Shown: positions 8,100-16,969, numbered from the stretch's first letter. The stretch is 64,000 bases of DNA from Bacteroidota bacterium (GCA_018266915.1 JAFDZM010000076.1:124001-188000); one strand, 5' to 3'. Notes: generated by a model from the letters alone, not told the origin. Numbers and translations are program-made.

Positions 8100-9887
8100 A
8101 TGAAACAATTCTTCAAATTTGTTTTCGCCACGGTGGTGGGGATTATTTTGTGCAGTGTGATATTTCTGGTTGTTATCGTAGGAATAATAATGGCAGCCGC
8201 AAGTGGTGATAAACATGTAGAAGTTGATTCAGACTCCTATCTGCATATTGCAATTACCCGCGAAATCCCCGAACGTACCCCCTATAACCCGCTCTCAGGC
8301 CTTGACTTTTTAGGCATTGACGAGGACAAAAACTTAGGCCTTAACGATATTCTGGCCAATATAAAAAGAGCAAAAACAGACCCTAATATCAAAGGCATTT
8401 TCCTTGATGAAAGTTATATGCTTTCAGGCCAGGCCACCACAGAAGAAATACGTAATGCGCTGATCAATTTTAAAAGTTCGGGCAAGTTTATTATCGCTTA
8501 TTCTGAAGTTTATACACAAGGTTTTTATTACCTGGCGTCAGTAGCCGATAAGGTATACATAAACCCTAAAGGAATATTTGAATTTAGCGGTTTTAATTCG
8601 GAGATCACTTTCTTTAAAGGAGCGTTGGATAAGTTAGGCATTGAAGCACAGGTAATTAAAGTTGGTACCTATAAAAGCGCTGTTGAGCCTTATGTGCTGA
8701 CCAAAATGAGCGATGCCAACCGTGAACAAGTAAACTCTTACCTGGGATCATTATATAATTATTTTCTGACCAATATCAGCAAGAGTCGTAAGATCAGTAA
8801 GGATTCGCTTTATTATATAGCCAATAACCTGAAGATACAACTCCCCGAAGATGCACTAAAATATAAACTGGTTGACGGCTTAAAATATAAAGATGAAGTA
8901 CTGGATGAGTTGAGGGAACGCACAGGCATAGGTTCAAAATCCGATCTCCATAAAGTTGAAATGGGCGACTATGCTGCAGGTAATAATACTACATCAAAAG
9001 ATGATGATGATTCAAAGAAAACCATCAAAAACCAGATAGCTATTGTTTATGCATCAGGCGAGATCAATGGCGGTGATGGCGACGATAACACTATTGGTTC
9101 AGCAAAAGTATCGGCAGCATTGCGCAAAGTAAGGCTGGATGACAATGTAAAAGCGGTTGTTTTCCGGGTAAATTCTCCGGGTGGCAGTTCACTGGCATCC
9201 GATGTGATCTGGCGTGAGGTGATGCTTACCAAAAAGGTTAAACCGATCATTGTATCGATGGGCGATTTGGCGGCGTCGGGCGGTTATTATATATCATGTG
9301 CTGCAGATTCGATCATTGCGGAGCCAAATACATTGACCGGTTCAATAGGTATTTTTGCGATAATCCCTAACCTGCAAAAACTGTTTAACGATAAGCTGGG
9401 GATCACTTTTGACGGTGTAAAAACCGGAAAGTACTCCGATCTGGGTGATATCAGCAAACCTCTTTCACCTGAAGAAAAGGCCATATTACAAAATAATGTG
9501 AACCATGGCTATGACGATTTTACCAAGGCAGTTGCCGAAGGCCGCCATAAAACACAGGCTTATATTAATAGTATAGGCCAGGGACGTGTGTGGACCGGCG
9601 AACAGGCAGTAAAAATTGGTTTAGTTGACCGCCTGGGCAATATAAACGACGCCATCTGGTCTGCATCCAAGAAGGCGAATATTAAGAAATTCAAATTGGT
9701 GGAATATCCGGAACAAAAGAAGGGCGTATTCAATAAATTGGGTACCGATATCAGTGCGCAAATGAAAGCCCATTTTGTAAAATCAGAATTGGGCGATAAT
9801 TACCGCTACTACGAACAAATAAAAGGCCTTACCCAAATGATGCGCACCCCGCAGATGCGTATGCCTTATGATATTGTGATCAAATAA
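8100..9887 (+). CDS. sppA: signal peptide peptidase SppA, 67K type
   Basis: Membrane-anchored serine protease that degrades leftover signal peptides. The 595 residues contain one N-terminal transmembrane segment (about residues 9-34) and two tandem SppA/ClpP-fold halves, as in E. coli SppA. The catalytic dyad is split between halves: Lys about residue 192 in KVGTYKSAVEP and Ser about residue 393 in GDLAASGGYY. Further marks are NSPGG and TGSIGIF. A terminator hairpin follows at 9934-9960. Monocistronic. Confidence 0.94.
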   Translation: MKQFFKFVFATVVGIILCSVIFLVVIVGIIMAAASGDKHVEVDSDSYLHIAITREIPERTPYNPLSGLDFLGIDEDKNLGLNDILANIKRAKTDPNIKGIFLDESYMLSGQATTEEIRNALINFKSSGKFIIAYSEVYTQGFYYLASVADKVYINPKGIFEFSGFNSEITFFKGALDKLGIEAQVIKVGTYKSAVEPYVLTKMSDANREQVNSYLGSLYNYFLTNISKSRKISKDSLYYIANNLKIQLPEDALKYKLVDGLKYKDEVLDELRERTGIGSKSDLHKVEMGDYAAGNNTTSKDDDDSKKTIKNQIAIVYASGEINGGDGDDNTIGSAKVSAALRKVRLDDNVKAVVFRVNSPGGSSLASDVIWREVMLTKKVKPIIVSMGDLAASGGYYISCAADSIIAEPNTLTGSIGIFAIIPNLQKLFNDKLGITFDGVKTGKYSDLGDISKPLSPEEKAILQNNVNHGYDDFTKAVAEGRHKTQAYINSIGQGRVWTGEQAVKIGLVDRLGNINDAIWSASKKANIKKFKLVEYPEQKKGVFNKLGTDISAQMKAHFVKSELGDNYRYYEQIKGLTQMMRTPQMRMPYDIVIK

Positions 9888-9896
9888 ATTTAGTTT

Positions 9897-9924
9897 ATAG
9901 CCGATAGATCTTAGGTCATAGCCA
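9897..9924. repeat. single-arm 7-nt tandem array (unit ATAGNCN)
   Basis: Four 7-mers in register (ATAGCCG, ATAGATC, then TTAGGTC, ATAGCCA) directly after sppA. It resembles the ATAGTTC units at 6055 and 48331. No inverted partner arm is visible. Confidence 0.55.
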
Positions 9925-9933
9925 TTCATTATT

Positions 9934-9968
9934 AAGCTATTTCTGTAACAGAGATAGCTTTCTTTTTT
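9934..9968 (+). terminator. intrinsic terminator after sppA
   Basis: 12-bp stem 9934-9945 with 9949-9960 (one G-U pair), loop TAA, followed by TCTTTTTT. Confidence 0.8.
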
Positions 9969-10031
9969 GTTTTAATTCCGATTGGTATTGAGCAATGAAC
10001 TATTTTGTATTTTTACCGTCCGAAAACACCT

Positions 10032-11720
10032 ATGGAAAACAAACCCATTGCCCGTACGCTCCGCCTGCTGTCGCAACTGATGGAATTGCACGACGAGAAC
10101 CCGTTTAAGGTGAAGTCGTTGGCCAATGCTGCGTTTAAGGTAGACAAGCTCCCCTATCGCATTGCTGGCAAAAGTCTGGCCGAGATGGAGAAGATTGACG
10201 GTGTTGGGAAAAGCACAGCTACTAAAATAGTTGAGCTACTTGAGACAGGCGCCATAACTGATCTAACCGATTTACTTGCAGCTACGCCGGAAGGCATAGT
10301 AGAAATGTTAGGGATCAAAGGCATTGGCCCTAAAAAGATCGGTATCATCTGGCACGAACTGGGTATCGAAACCGTTGGTGAATTATATTATGCCTGCAAC
10401 GAGAACCGGCTGATCGAAGCCAAAGGTTTTGGGTTAAAGACTCAGGAAGAAATTGTCAAAGTCATCGAATTCAGGATGGCAAGTAACGGCAAATTTCTGT
10501 ATGCTCAGGTAGATGCGGTTGCCGGTGAGCTGTTCCAAAAGTTGCAGGGCATTCTTCCTAATGGAAGTGTAAGTTATACCGGAGAATTCCGAAGATGCTG
10601 TGAGATCATTAATGAATTAACTCTTCTGGTAGGCTCGGATAATGTGAGGCTGGATGTAGAAACACTAACTCAATCAGATATTCTGCAAAATTTAACGATT
10701 AATGAGCATACCATTAGCGGTGAAACTGCTAATGGCTTGTTAGTGAGTATTTTGATCGTAAATAATCTATCATTCCATTACGAATTGTTTTCACAGACGG
10801 GGACTGACGATCATGTTCAGGCTGTTTTGGCGCGTATTTCTGATGATGTTAAACAAGCCGATAGCGAAGAAGCCATTTATAAAAAAGCTAGTCTGGCTTA
10901 TTTGCAACCTGAGTTACGTGAGGGCGATACCTTTATTGAAAAAGCGGCAAATAATACCTTACCTCAGCTGGTCACTTACCAGGACTTGAAAGGCACGCTG
11001 CACAATCACAGTACCTGGAGCGATGGCGTAAATACGCTGGAAGACATGGCTTTGTATTGCCGGGATAAGTTAAAACTGCAATATTTGGGTATTTGCGATC
11101 ATAGTAAAAGTGCCGTTTACGCCAAAGGTTTAAGCATTGAACGGGTATTGCAACAGCACGAGGAAATCGATCATCTGAATAAGAAGATCACTGGCTTTCA
11201 TATCTTTAAGGGAATTGAATCGGATATTCTGAATGATGGTTCTTTAGATTATCCGGATGAGATACTGCAACGCTTTGATTTTATCGTAGCCTCAGTTCAC
11301 TCCAACCTGAAAATGGATAAGGAAAAAGCAACTGTACGTTTAATCAAAGCTATTGAAAATCCATATACTACCATTTTGGGACATCCCACCGGCAGGCTAT
11401 TATTGAGCCGGAAGGGCTACGAGTTTGATTATAAAAAAGTGATTGACGCCTGTGCAGCAAACAATGTGGTGATTGAGATCAATGCCAATCCGCTGCGTCT
11501 GGATTTGGATTGGCGCTGGCATCAATATGCATTGGATAAGGGTGTAAAACTATCTGTCAACCCGGATGCACACCGTGTAGAAGGTTTTTCTGACATGCAT
11601 TATGGTGTTTTGGCGGCACGAAAAGGTGGTTTATATAAGGAAATGTGTTTAAATACGTTCTCCCTTGAAGAAATTAAAAAAGAGTTCGAATCAAAAAAGC
11701 AGGTAAATGCTCATAGATAA
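10032..11720 (+). CDS. polX: PolX-family protein: degenerate polymerase domain plus PHP nuclease domain
   Basis: Bacterial family-X polymerase architecture in 562 residues. An N-terminal Pol-beta-like 8-kDa domain with helix-hairpin-helices (IDGVGKSTATKIVELL, GIKGIGPKKIG) comes first, then a palm region about 180-260, and a C-terminal PHP phosphoesterase from about 320. PHP metal ligands look complete: HNHSTWSDG, CDHSK, KGIESDIL, ASVHS, ILGHP, NPDAHR. In the palm the usual GSxRR...DxD reads TGEFRRCCEIINELTLLV and the third Asp position reads LVSILIV, so all three catalytic aspartates appear replaced. I infer a 3'-5' exonuclease/AP-type nuclease without DNA synthesis. Start set at 10032 (MENKPIARTLRLLSQL). 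Overlaps hldA by 14 nt. Confidence 0.88.
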   Translation: MENKPIARTLRLLSQLMELHDENPFKVKSLANAAFKVDKLPYRIAGKSLAEMEKIDGVGKSTATKIVELLETGAITDLTDLLAATPEGIVEMLGIKGIGPKKIGIIWHELGIETVGELYYACNENRLIEAKGFGLKTQEEIVKVIEFRMASNGKFLYAQVDAVAGELFQKLQGILPNGSVSYTGEFRRCCEIINELTLLVGSDNVRLDVETLTQSDILQNLTINEHTISGETANGLLVSILIVNNLSFHYELFSQTGTDDHVQAVLARISDDVKQADSEEAIYKKASLAYLQPELREGDTFIEKAANNTLPQLVTYQDLKGTLHNHSTWSDGVNTLEDMALYCRDKLKLQYLGICDHSKSAVYAKGLSIERVLQQHEEIDHLNKKITGFHIFKGIESDILNDGSLDYPDEILQRFDFIVASVHSNLKMDKEKATVRLIKAIENPYTTILGHPTGRLLLSRKGYEFDYKKVIDACAANNVVIEINANPLRLDLDWRWHQYALDKGVKLSVNPDAHRVEGFSDMHYGVLAARKGGLYKEMCLNTFSLEEIKKEFESKKQVNAHR

Positions 11721-12693
11721 GGTACGTCACATACAACAACAGCAAAATCCGCCTGCTATCCTCGTCATCGGCGATCTGATGATAGATCATTATATCTGGG
11801 GCGATGCTACCAGGCTCTCGCCCGAAGCACCGGTTCCGATAGTCAACGTAAAAAACGAGTCCACTACATTGGGTGGAGCAGCAAACGTAGCCCAAAACCT
11901 GGTTGCTTTAGGTGCAAAAGTAACGCTTGGAGGGCTGATCGGTGAAGATGCTTACGGCTTAAGACTTATTGAGATACTAGAAAGCGAAGGTATTGCTACA
12001 GATGCTATTCTAAAAGATGCAAATCGCCCCACTACGGTAAAAACGCGCGTTGTGGCTGGTAGCCACCAATTAGTTAGAGTAGATAGGGAAATTACCGATC
12101 CCGTTTTGAGCGAGTTAGAAGATGAGTTGGTAAATCAATTGGACTACTATATTAACGAATCTGATATTGTGCTGTTTTCTGATTATGGCAAAGGCCTATT
12201 CTCGGAAGATCTGACTCAAAGACTGATTAAGCTTGCCAAAAGCAAGGAAAAGAAAGTGATCATCGATCCAAAAGGATTGAATTATGAGAAATATAAGGGT
12301 GCATTTATCATCAAGCCCAATCGCAAAGAACTGGCTGAAGCCGCCAAAACCGAGCGGATCAAGAACATTGATGATTTGCAAAAAGCCTCAAAAGTAATCT
12401 TTAAACAAACCAGCGTTGATTACCTGATTGTTACCCTGTCTGAAGAAGGTATGGTAATCCTCGATGAGTTGACTTACAAGCTATTACCTGTTAAGGCAAC
12501 TGCTGTATTCGATGTAACAGGTGCCGGTGATACGGTATTGGCAACTATCGCTTATTTTATGGCTTCGGGGTTGACGATTGAAGAATCTTGCGAACTCGCA
12601 AACCATGCTGCTGCAATAGTAATACGCCGCGTGGGTAGTGCAACTACCACAATTGACGAAATTTTAGAAGACATAACAAACGGTCAAAACTAA
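11707..12693 (+). CDS. hldA: D-glycero-beta-D-manno-heptose-7-phosphate kinase
   Basis: PfkB/ribokinase-family kinase that phosphorylates heptose 7-phosphate at C1 in ADP-heptose synthesis. The 328 residues carry the RfaE1 start region ILVIGDLMIDHYIWGDATRLSPEAPVPIV (in pieces), GGAANVAQNL, and the C-terminal anion-hole signature DVTGAGDTVLA with its catalytic Asp. In E. coli this domain is fused to the nucleotidyltransferase in HldE; here the two functions are separate genes (see hldC). The start lies inside the polX 3' end, suggesting coupling to it. First gene of a four-gene heptose block. Confidence 0.92.
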   Translation: MLIDKVRHIQQQQNPPAILVIGDLMIDHYIWGDATRLSPEAPVPIVNVKNESTTLGGAANVAQNLVALGAKVTLGGLIGEDAYGLRLIEILESEGIATDAILKDANRPTTVKTRVVAGSHQLVRVDREITDPVLSELEDELVNQLDYYINESDIVLFSDYGKGLFSEDLTQRLIKLAKSKEKKVIIDPKGLNYEKYKGAFIIKPNRKELAEAAKTERIKNIDDLQKASKVIFKQTSVDYLIVTLSEEGMVILDELTYKLLPVKATAVFDVTGAGDTVLATIAYFMASGLTIEESCELANHAAAIVIRRVGSATTTIDEILEDITNGQN

Positions 12694-12711
12694 AGACCAA
12701 CGATATACAAA

Positions 12712-13275
12712 ATGAATAAACTGGTTATTGAGGAACTGAACGATCATCAGCAATTGATTCAAAAAGTAATTGATTCGCTTGCTGCGGATATAGAGAAAGC
12801 CTGCGAAGTGATTGTAAATACGCTAAAAGAAGGCAAAAAGGTTTTAATAGCCGGAAATGGCGGCAGTGCTGCTGACGCTCAGCACATTGCAGCGGAATTG
12901 AGCGGAAGATTTGTGAAAGAACGCAGAGCTTTACCGGGTATCGCCCTTACTACTGATACCTCAGCCTTAACTTCTATAGCTAATGATTATGGCTATCAGT
13001 TTGTGTTTTCGCGTCAATTGGAAGCACTAGCTCAGCCGGGTGATCTGTTCATCGGGATATCTACCAGTGGGAACAGTGAAGGCATATTAAAAGCCTTTGA
13101 ATCAGCTCAAAAACTTAAATGCAAAACCTTAGGTTTATCCGGCAGAAATGGCGGTAAGATGAATGGTCTATGCGACCTTAACGTTGTCGTGCCATCTGAT
13201 ATTACTGCCCGTATACAGGAAATGCACATTCTGATCGGTCATATTCTGTGTAAAGCCGTTGATAACGAATTCTAA
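12712..13275 (+). CDS. gmhA: phosphoheptose isomerase
   Basis: SIS-domain isomerase converting sedoheptulose 7-phosphate to D-glycero-D-manno-heptose 7-phosphate, the first step of ADP-heptose synthesis. The 187 residues contain AGNGGSAADAQHIAAELSGRF, ALTTDTSALTSIANDYG, and GISTSGNSEGILKAFE. The C-terminal QEMHILIGHILC helix includes the conserved QExH. It sits 18 nt after hldA, and the next gene begins within 3 nt of its stop, so it is one operon. Confidence 0.95.
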   Translation: MNKLVIEELNDHQQLIQKVIDSLAADIEKACEVIVNTLKEGKKVLIAGNGGSAADAQHIAAELSGRFVKERRALPGIALTTDTSALTSIANDYGYQFVFSRQLEALAQPGDLFIGISTSGNSEGILKAFESAQKLKCKTLGLSGRNGGKMNGLCDLNVVVPSDITARIQEMHILIGHILCKAVDNEF

Positions 13276-13278
13276 TTG

Positions 13279-13785
13279 ATGAGAAACAACCTCGAGAAAA
13301 TACTGCTCAACAAGATAAGCGACTTACAATCGCTTAAAGCTTCCATTATGAAATGGCAAACCGAAGGCAAAAAGGTTGTTTTCACCAATGGTGTTTTTGA
13401 TCTGCTGCATATCGGGCATATTACTTACATGGCAAAGGCTGCGGAACTTGGTGACAAATTGGTTATTGGTTTAAACTCAGACCGTTCAGTAAAAAGAATC
13501 AAAGGTGAAGATCGACCCGTGAATGACCAAAATAGCCGTGCTGCACTACTGGCTGCCCTATTTTTTGTAGATGCAATCGTGGTATTTGAAGAGGATACGC
13601 CTATCAATGTAATCACGACCCTGATACCTGATATTTTGGTAAAGGGCGCAGATTATTCTATTGAAAATATTGTAGGCGCTAAAGAAGTGATAGCAAACGG
13701 CGGCGAGGTTAAGACCATTGATTTTGTTGAGGGTTATTCTTCTACATCTATCATCAAAAAGATCAGGGAACAGATCACGAAGTAA
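13279..13785 (+). CDS. hldC: D-glycero-beta-D-manno-heptose 1-phosphate adenylyltransferase
   Basis: Transfers AMP to heptose 1-phosphate to give ADP-heptose. Cytidylyltransferase fold of 168 residues with the nucleotide-binding motif TNGVFDLLHIGHITYM (HxGH) and the later ISTS-like motif EGYSSTSIIKKI. It corresponds to the RfaE domain 2 of bifunctional HldE. I chose the ATG at 13279 over the TTG at 13276 that follows the gmhA stop directly. The stop is separated from the heptosyltransferase ATG by one base. Confidence 0.93.
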   Translation: MRNNLEKILLNKISDLQSLKASIMKWQTEGKKVVFTNGVFDLLHIGHITYMAKAAELGDKLVIGLNSDRSVKRIKGEDRPVNDQNSRAALLAALFFVDAIVVFEEDTPINVITTLIPDILVKGADYSIENIVGAKEVIANGGEVKTIDFVEGYSSTSIIKKIREQITK

Positions 13786-13786
13786 T

Positions 13787-14755
13787 ATGAAGATACTGGT
13801 TGTCCGCTTCAGCTCGATGGGTGATATTATTTATACCACACCTGTAGTGCGATGCCTGAAGACTCAACTTCCTAATGTAGAAGTTCATTTTCTGACAAAG
13901 CCAGCGTTTAAGTATATCTACGACAACAATCCGCATCTCGATAAACTGCTCTTACTAAAGCCAACTTTGGCTGAAACTATCGAAGAGATAAAAGCAGAAA
14001 AATATGATTACCTGATCGATTTGCACAATAACTTGCGTACTTCGCTCATCAAACTGCGAACAGGCATTAAATCATCCACTTACAAAAAGCAGCGCATTCG
14101 TAAATGGCTGAGCCTCAAATTCAATTTAAAGCTTGTTCCCCCGGTTCATTTGGTGGAACGCTATATGAAAACTGTTAAGTTTTTAAGCGTTAAGAATGAT
14201 GGCAAACCGATCGATTATTATATAAAAACAGAGCACGATATCACAAAATTACTGCCTGCGTCACATCAGGCAAACTTCTTAGCTTTTATTATAGGTGCTA
14301 CACATTTTACCAAGCGAATGCCTAATGAGAAGATCATCAGCATATGCAGCAAGATCAATTCTCCGATTGTACTGCTTGGTGGGAATGACGTAAAAGAAAA
14401 TGGTGGTGCAATTGCAAAGGCCATTGGTTCAAATATTTACAATGCCTGCGGGATAACTTCACTGGATGAATCCGTATATTTAGTTTCGAAAGCGAAACGG
14501 GTTTTAGGGTTTGATACAGGGCTAACGCACATTGCCGAAGCATTCGACAGGCCGATTGCCTCTATTTGGGGCGGGACTGTGCCTGAGTTACTTGGTGTAC
14601 AGCCTTATATGGTAAAAGATGCGGAAGTGATCGGGATTAATTTGCCTTGCCGCCCGTGTTCGAAGTTCGGCCTTGAAAAATGTCCGCTTGGACATTTCAA
14701 ATGCATGAACAATATACCCGAACAAACTGTTATAAATTTCGCTAACGAAGCTTAA
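13787..14755 (+). CDS. glycosyltransferase family 9 (heptosyltransferase)
   Basis: GT9 enzyme, probably adding heptose from ADP-heptose to the LPS inner core (WaaC/WaaF type). 322 residues from the ATG at 13787 (MKILVVRFSSMGDIIYTTP, the typical GT9 N-terminus), one base after hldC. The C-terminal half carries GFDTGLTHIAEAF and SIWGGTVPELLG, the ADP-heptose site. The C-terminus is Cys-rich (LPCRPCSKFGLEKCPLG), common in Bacteroidota GT9. Its position after the three ADP-heptose genes supports the substrate; exact linkage cannot be told from sequence. Confidence 0.9.
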   Translation: MKILVVRFSSMGDIIYTTPVVRCLKTQLPNVEVHFLTKPAFKYIYDNNPHLDKLLLLKPTLAETIEEIKAEKYDYLIDLHNNLRTSLIKLRTGIKSSTYKKQRIRKWLSLKFNLKLVPPVHLVERYMKTVKFLSVKNDGKPIDYYIKTEHDITKLLPASHQANFLAFIIGATHFTKRMPNEKIISICSKINSPIVLLGGNDVKENGGAIAKAIGSNIYNACGITSLDESVYLVSKAKRVLGFDTGLTHIAEAFDRPIASIWGGTVPELLGVQPYMVKDAEVIGINLPCRPCSKFGLEKCPLGHFKCMNNIPEQTVINFANEA

Positions 14756-14767
14756 ACCCAAGGCAGT

Positions 14768-15250
14768 ATGAAAAAGCTATTATTGGTTCGCCATGCCAAA
14801 GCTGTTCATGACGACAGCTACAAAGATTTTGAAAGGCCCCTTAAGCATTCCGGTATGCGGGATACCACCATCATGGCCGAGCGAATTGAAAGTGCGGGGG
14901 CGGTTCCGCAAATATTGATAACCAGCCCTTCCCTACGCACTTTAGCAACAGCCAACATACTTTCCGAGCATTTAAGTTTGCACAAACCATCAGAAGACTC
15001 ACGAATTTATGATGCCAGTCAGCAATCACTACTTTATGTGATCAGCGAATTTTCTGACAATCATAACTTTATAGGGCTGGTTGGGCATAACCCAGGCATC
15101 GCTCAATTAGTACATTATTTTACCGGGGAGATACGCGAAGTATCGCCTGGGGCCGCTGTTTTAATCAGGTTTGAATTTGATTCGTGGAAGGAATTGACCT
15201 ATGATTCGGGTAAACTGGAGTGGTTCAGCTCACCAAAGGAAGATCATTAA
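14768..15250 (+). CDS. SixA-like histidine phosphatase
   Basis: Histidine phosphatase superfamily protein of 160 residues. The RHG motif appears as LLVRHAKAVHDD at the N-terminus, with ERPLKHSGMRD following, and the second catalytic His in LVGHNPGIAQLV. Similar to SixA, which removes phosphate from Hpt or PTS phospho-His. An Hpt protein exists in the window (7100-7474) but linkage is only circumstantial. Lies 12 nt after the heptosyltransferase and may be the last gene of that operon. Confidence 0.85.
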   Translation: MKKLLLVRHAKAVHDDSYKDFERPLKHSGMRDTTIMAERIESAGAVPQILITSPSLRTLATANILSEHLSLHKPSEDSRIYDASQQSLLYVISEFSDNHNFIGLVGHNPGIAQLVHYFTGEIREVSPGAAVLIRFEFDSWKELTYDSGKLEWFSSPKEDH

Positions 15251-15332
15251 TTTGAAAATTGCTTTATTTGAAGATTTGAAAATTGAAGTATTATGTTCAT
15301 TTTCAAATTGCCACATCTTCAAATTTTCAAAT
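15250..15332. repeat. inverted pair of 8-nt tandem arrays (unit ATTTGAAA)
   Basis: The cleanest example: five 8-mers at 15250-15289 (ATTTGAAA, ATTGCTTT, and so on), three spacer bases, then five inverted 8-mers at 15293-15332 (TTTCAAAT, CTTCAAAT). The array fills the gap between the convergent SixA-like gene and dprA, touching both stop codons. Confidence 0.85.
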
Positions 15333-16432
15333 CAATTGATACAGTAGGTTTTCCCTGGCAACGATCTAATAAACCCTTGCATTTCCATATTTAACAGGTT
15401 CATTGCCAGCTGGCTCATCGGTATGTTAGCTTTCAATGTCAATTCGTCAATAGCGAGGGGTGATTTATGCTGATGAATAATATCCAAAATGATCCTTTCA
15501 TCATTCGACAGATCCATTGGCAGGGATAACTGCTCGACTGCAGGTCTGCCGTCATCCATCTTTTCCCAACCTAAACAATAGGCCAGGTCAGCCGCGCAGG
15601 TTAATAATCCGGCTTTATTATTGCGAATCAGAAAGTTACATCCTTCTGAAAATTCATCATCTATCCTGCCAGGAAAAGCATAAACATCACGATTATAGGA
15701 GTTCGCAATTTCGGCTGTGATCAAGGCACCACCTTTAATACCCGCTTCAACTACTACCGCTGCATCAGCCATACCTGCCACTATACGGTTTCGTTGCGGA
15801 AAATTCTCACGGTCAGGTATAGTTCCGGATGGATATTCTGTTAATACGCCACCATTTTCCTGCATTTTTTCAGCTAATGAACGGTTTTGTGCAGGGTACA
15901 TGCGGTCAAACCCATGCCCCAGCACGCCAACTGTTTGCATGCCCTGCTTTAAGCATTCTTTGTGTGCATAGGTGTCTATCCCAAGCGCCAGACCGCTAAC
16001 AATCAAAACATTGTATTGCTGCAGTTCTTCCACCAATTGACGGCACAGCTGTTTGCCGTATTCGGTTGCTCTCCGGGTACCTACAATACTTACCACATGG
16101 CGAGGGTTCAAATTAAAATCACCTTTTGCATATAGTAATATCGGCCCGTCGATGCAATTCTTTAATCTTTTGGGATATTCCGGATCAGTATAAAAGATAG
16201 GCTTAATATTATTCTTTTCAATATAATGCAATTCCTCTTCTGCCCGTTCAAGCGCGGCTTTGAAATTGATATCGAAGTATCTTTTCTCGCCGATTCCTGG
16301 TATCTGGGTCAGCTTAGCTTTGGATGCTTTAAATATTTGTTCTTCATCACCAAAATGGAAAAACATTGATTTGGCCAGCGCAGGACCAATATTCTTGATA
16401 AAAGTTAAAGCAATTCGGTGAAGTAACGACAT
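15332..16432 (-). CDS. dprA: DNA-processing protein DprA
   Basis: Binds incoming single-stranded DNA during natural transformation and loads RecA. 366 residues: an N-terminal helix-hairpin-helix/SAM-like part (KLTQIPGIGEKRYF), a Rossmann-fold core with VGTRRATEYGKQL, VSGLALGIDTYAHKE, and a C-terminal winged-helix of about 65 residues ending in SLPGKTYCIN. The core positions for ssDNA binding (GxR, S-G-x-A-x-GID) are intact. Presence of dprA is common even in species not known to be competent. Confidence 0.94.
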   Translation of the reverse strand: MSLLHRIALTFIKNIGPALAKSMFFHFGDEEQIFKASKAKLTQIPGIGEKRYFDINFKAALERAEEELHYIEKNNIKPIFYTDPEYPKRLKNCIDGPILLYAKGDFNLNPRHVVSIVGTRRATEYGKQLCRQLVEELQQYNVLIVSGLALGIDTYAHKECLKQGMQTVGVLGHGFDRMYPAQNRSLAEKMQENGGVLTEYPSGTIPDRENFPQRNRIVAGMADAAVVVEAGIKGGALITAEIANSYNRDVYAFPGRIDDEFSEGCNFLIRNNKAGLLTCAADLAYCLGWEKMDDGRPAVEQLSLPMDLSNDERIILDIIHQHKSPLAIDELTLKANIPMSQLAMNLLNMEMQGFIRSLPGKTYCIN

Positions 16433-16596
16433 ATTTTAAAGTTCAGGTATCAGGCGTTGAAATTACAAAAAAATATAGCTTGCTCAAATTTTTAGCAATT
16501 TATTATTGAGAAAAATTTAATATAAAACCATCATGAAATGTGGTTTTTCAGAATAATTTTTTAATAATTTAGATCATCTCAAAATCAGGAGGCTTG

Positions 16597-16959
16597 ATGA
16601 AGAATATCACAAAAAGAAAAGGTACTTCAGCCAGGCTGAAGTACCTGCTTATTGTTCCGTTATTCCTGGCATTTCTTTGTGTTTCAACGCATGCATTCGC
16701 ACAAAGCCAGCCATCACCTCCTCCGGGTGGCCCGCCGCCCCCACCGCCGCCAGATGAACTTTTTAAGAAGATCAATCCTTTTAAAAAACATAAAAAGGAT
16801 ACAACTTCTAATAAAAAAAGTGATAATAAAACCAGCACAACAACGAACACGCCGCCGTCTGGACCAGCTGCACAACCTGCAGGGCCTCCACCACCGCCAA
16901 ATCCTTTGAATATTTTCAAAAAGAAAAAGAAGGATACAACGAAGAATGGTAAAAGTTAA
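16597..16959 (+). CDS. small proline-rich secreted protein, two-module
   Basis: 120-residue protein with a clear signal peptide (LKYLLIVPLFLAFLCVS, cleavage likely after AFA). The mature part is low-complexity and made of two similar modules: a run of prolines, then NPF/NIF, a Lys block and KDTT (INPFKKHKKDTT near residue 62, LNIFKKKKKDTT near 105). A good AGGAGG lies just upstream at 16587-16592, unusual in this window. Start taken as the ATG at 16597 (TTG at 16594 is the alternative). Function unknown; polycationic and exported, perhaps surface or polyanion binding. The opposite-strand frames here are shadows of the Gly/Pro-rich composition. Confidence 0.7.
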   Translation: MKNITKRKGTSARLKYLLIVPLFLAFLCVSTHAFAQSQPSPPPGGPPPPPPPDELFKKINPFKKHKKDTTSNKKSDNKTSTTTNTPPSGPAAQPAGPPPPPNPLNIFKKKKKDTTKNGKS

Positions 16960-16969
16960 TTGGAATGAC

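Noticed and set aside
16569-16919. Gly/Val-rich 116-codon frame opposite the proline-rich gene
   Set aside because: Polyglycine mirrors the polyproline of the plus strand; the plus frame has a signal peptide and an AGGAGG, the minus frame has neither.
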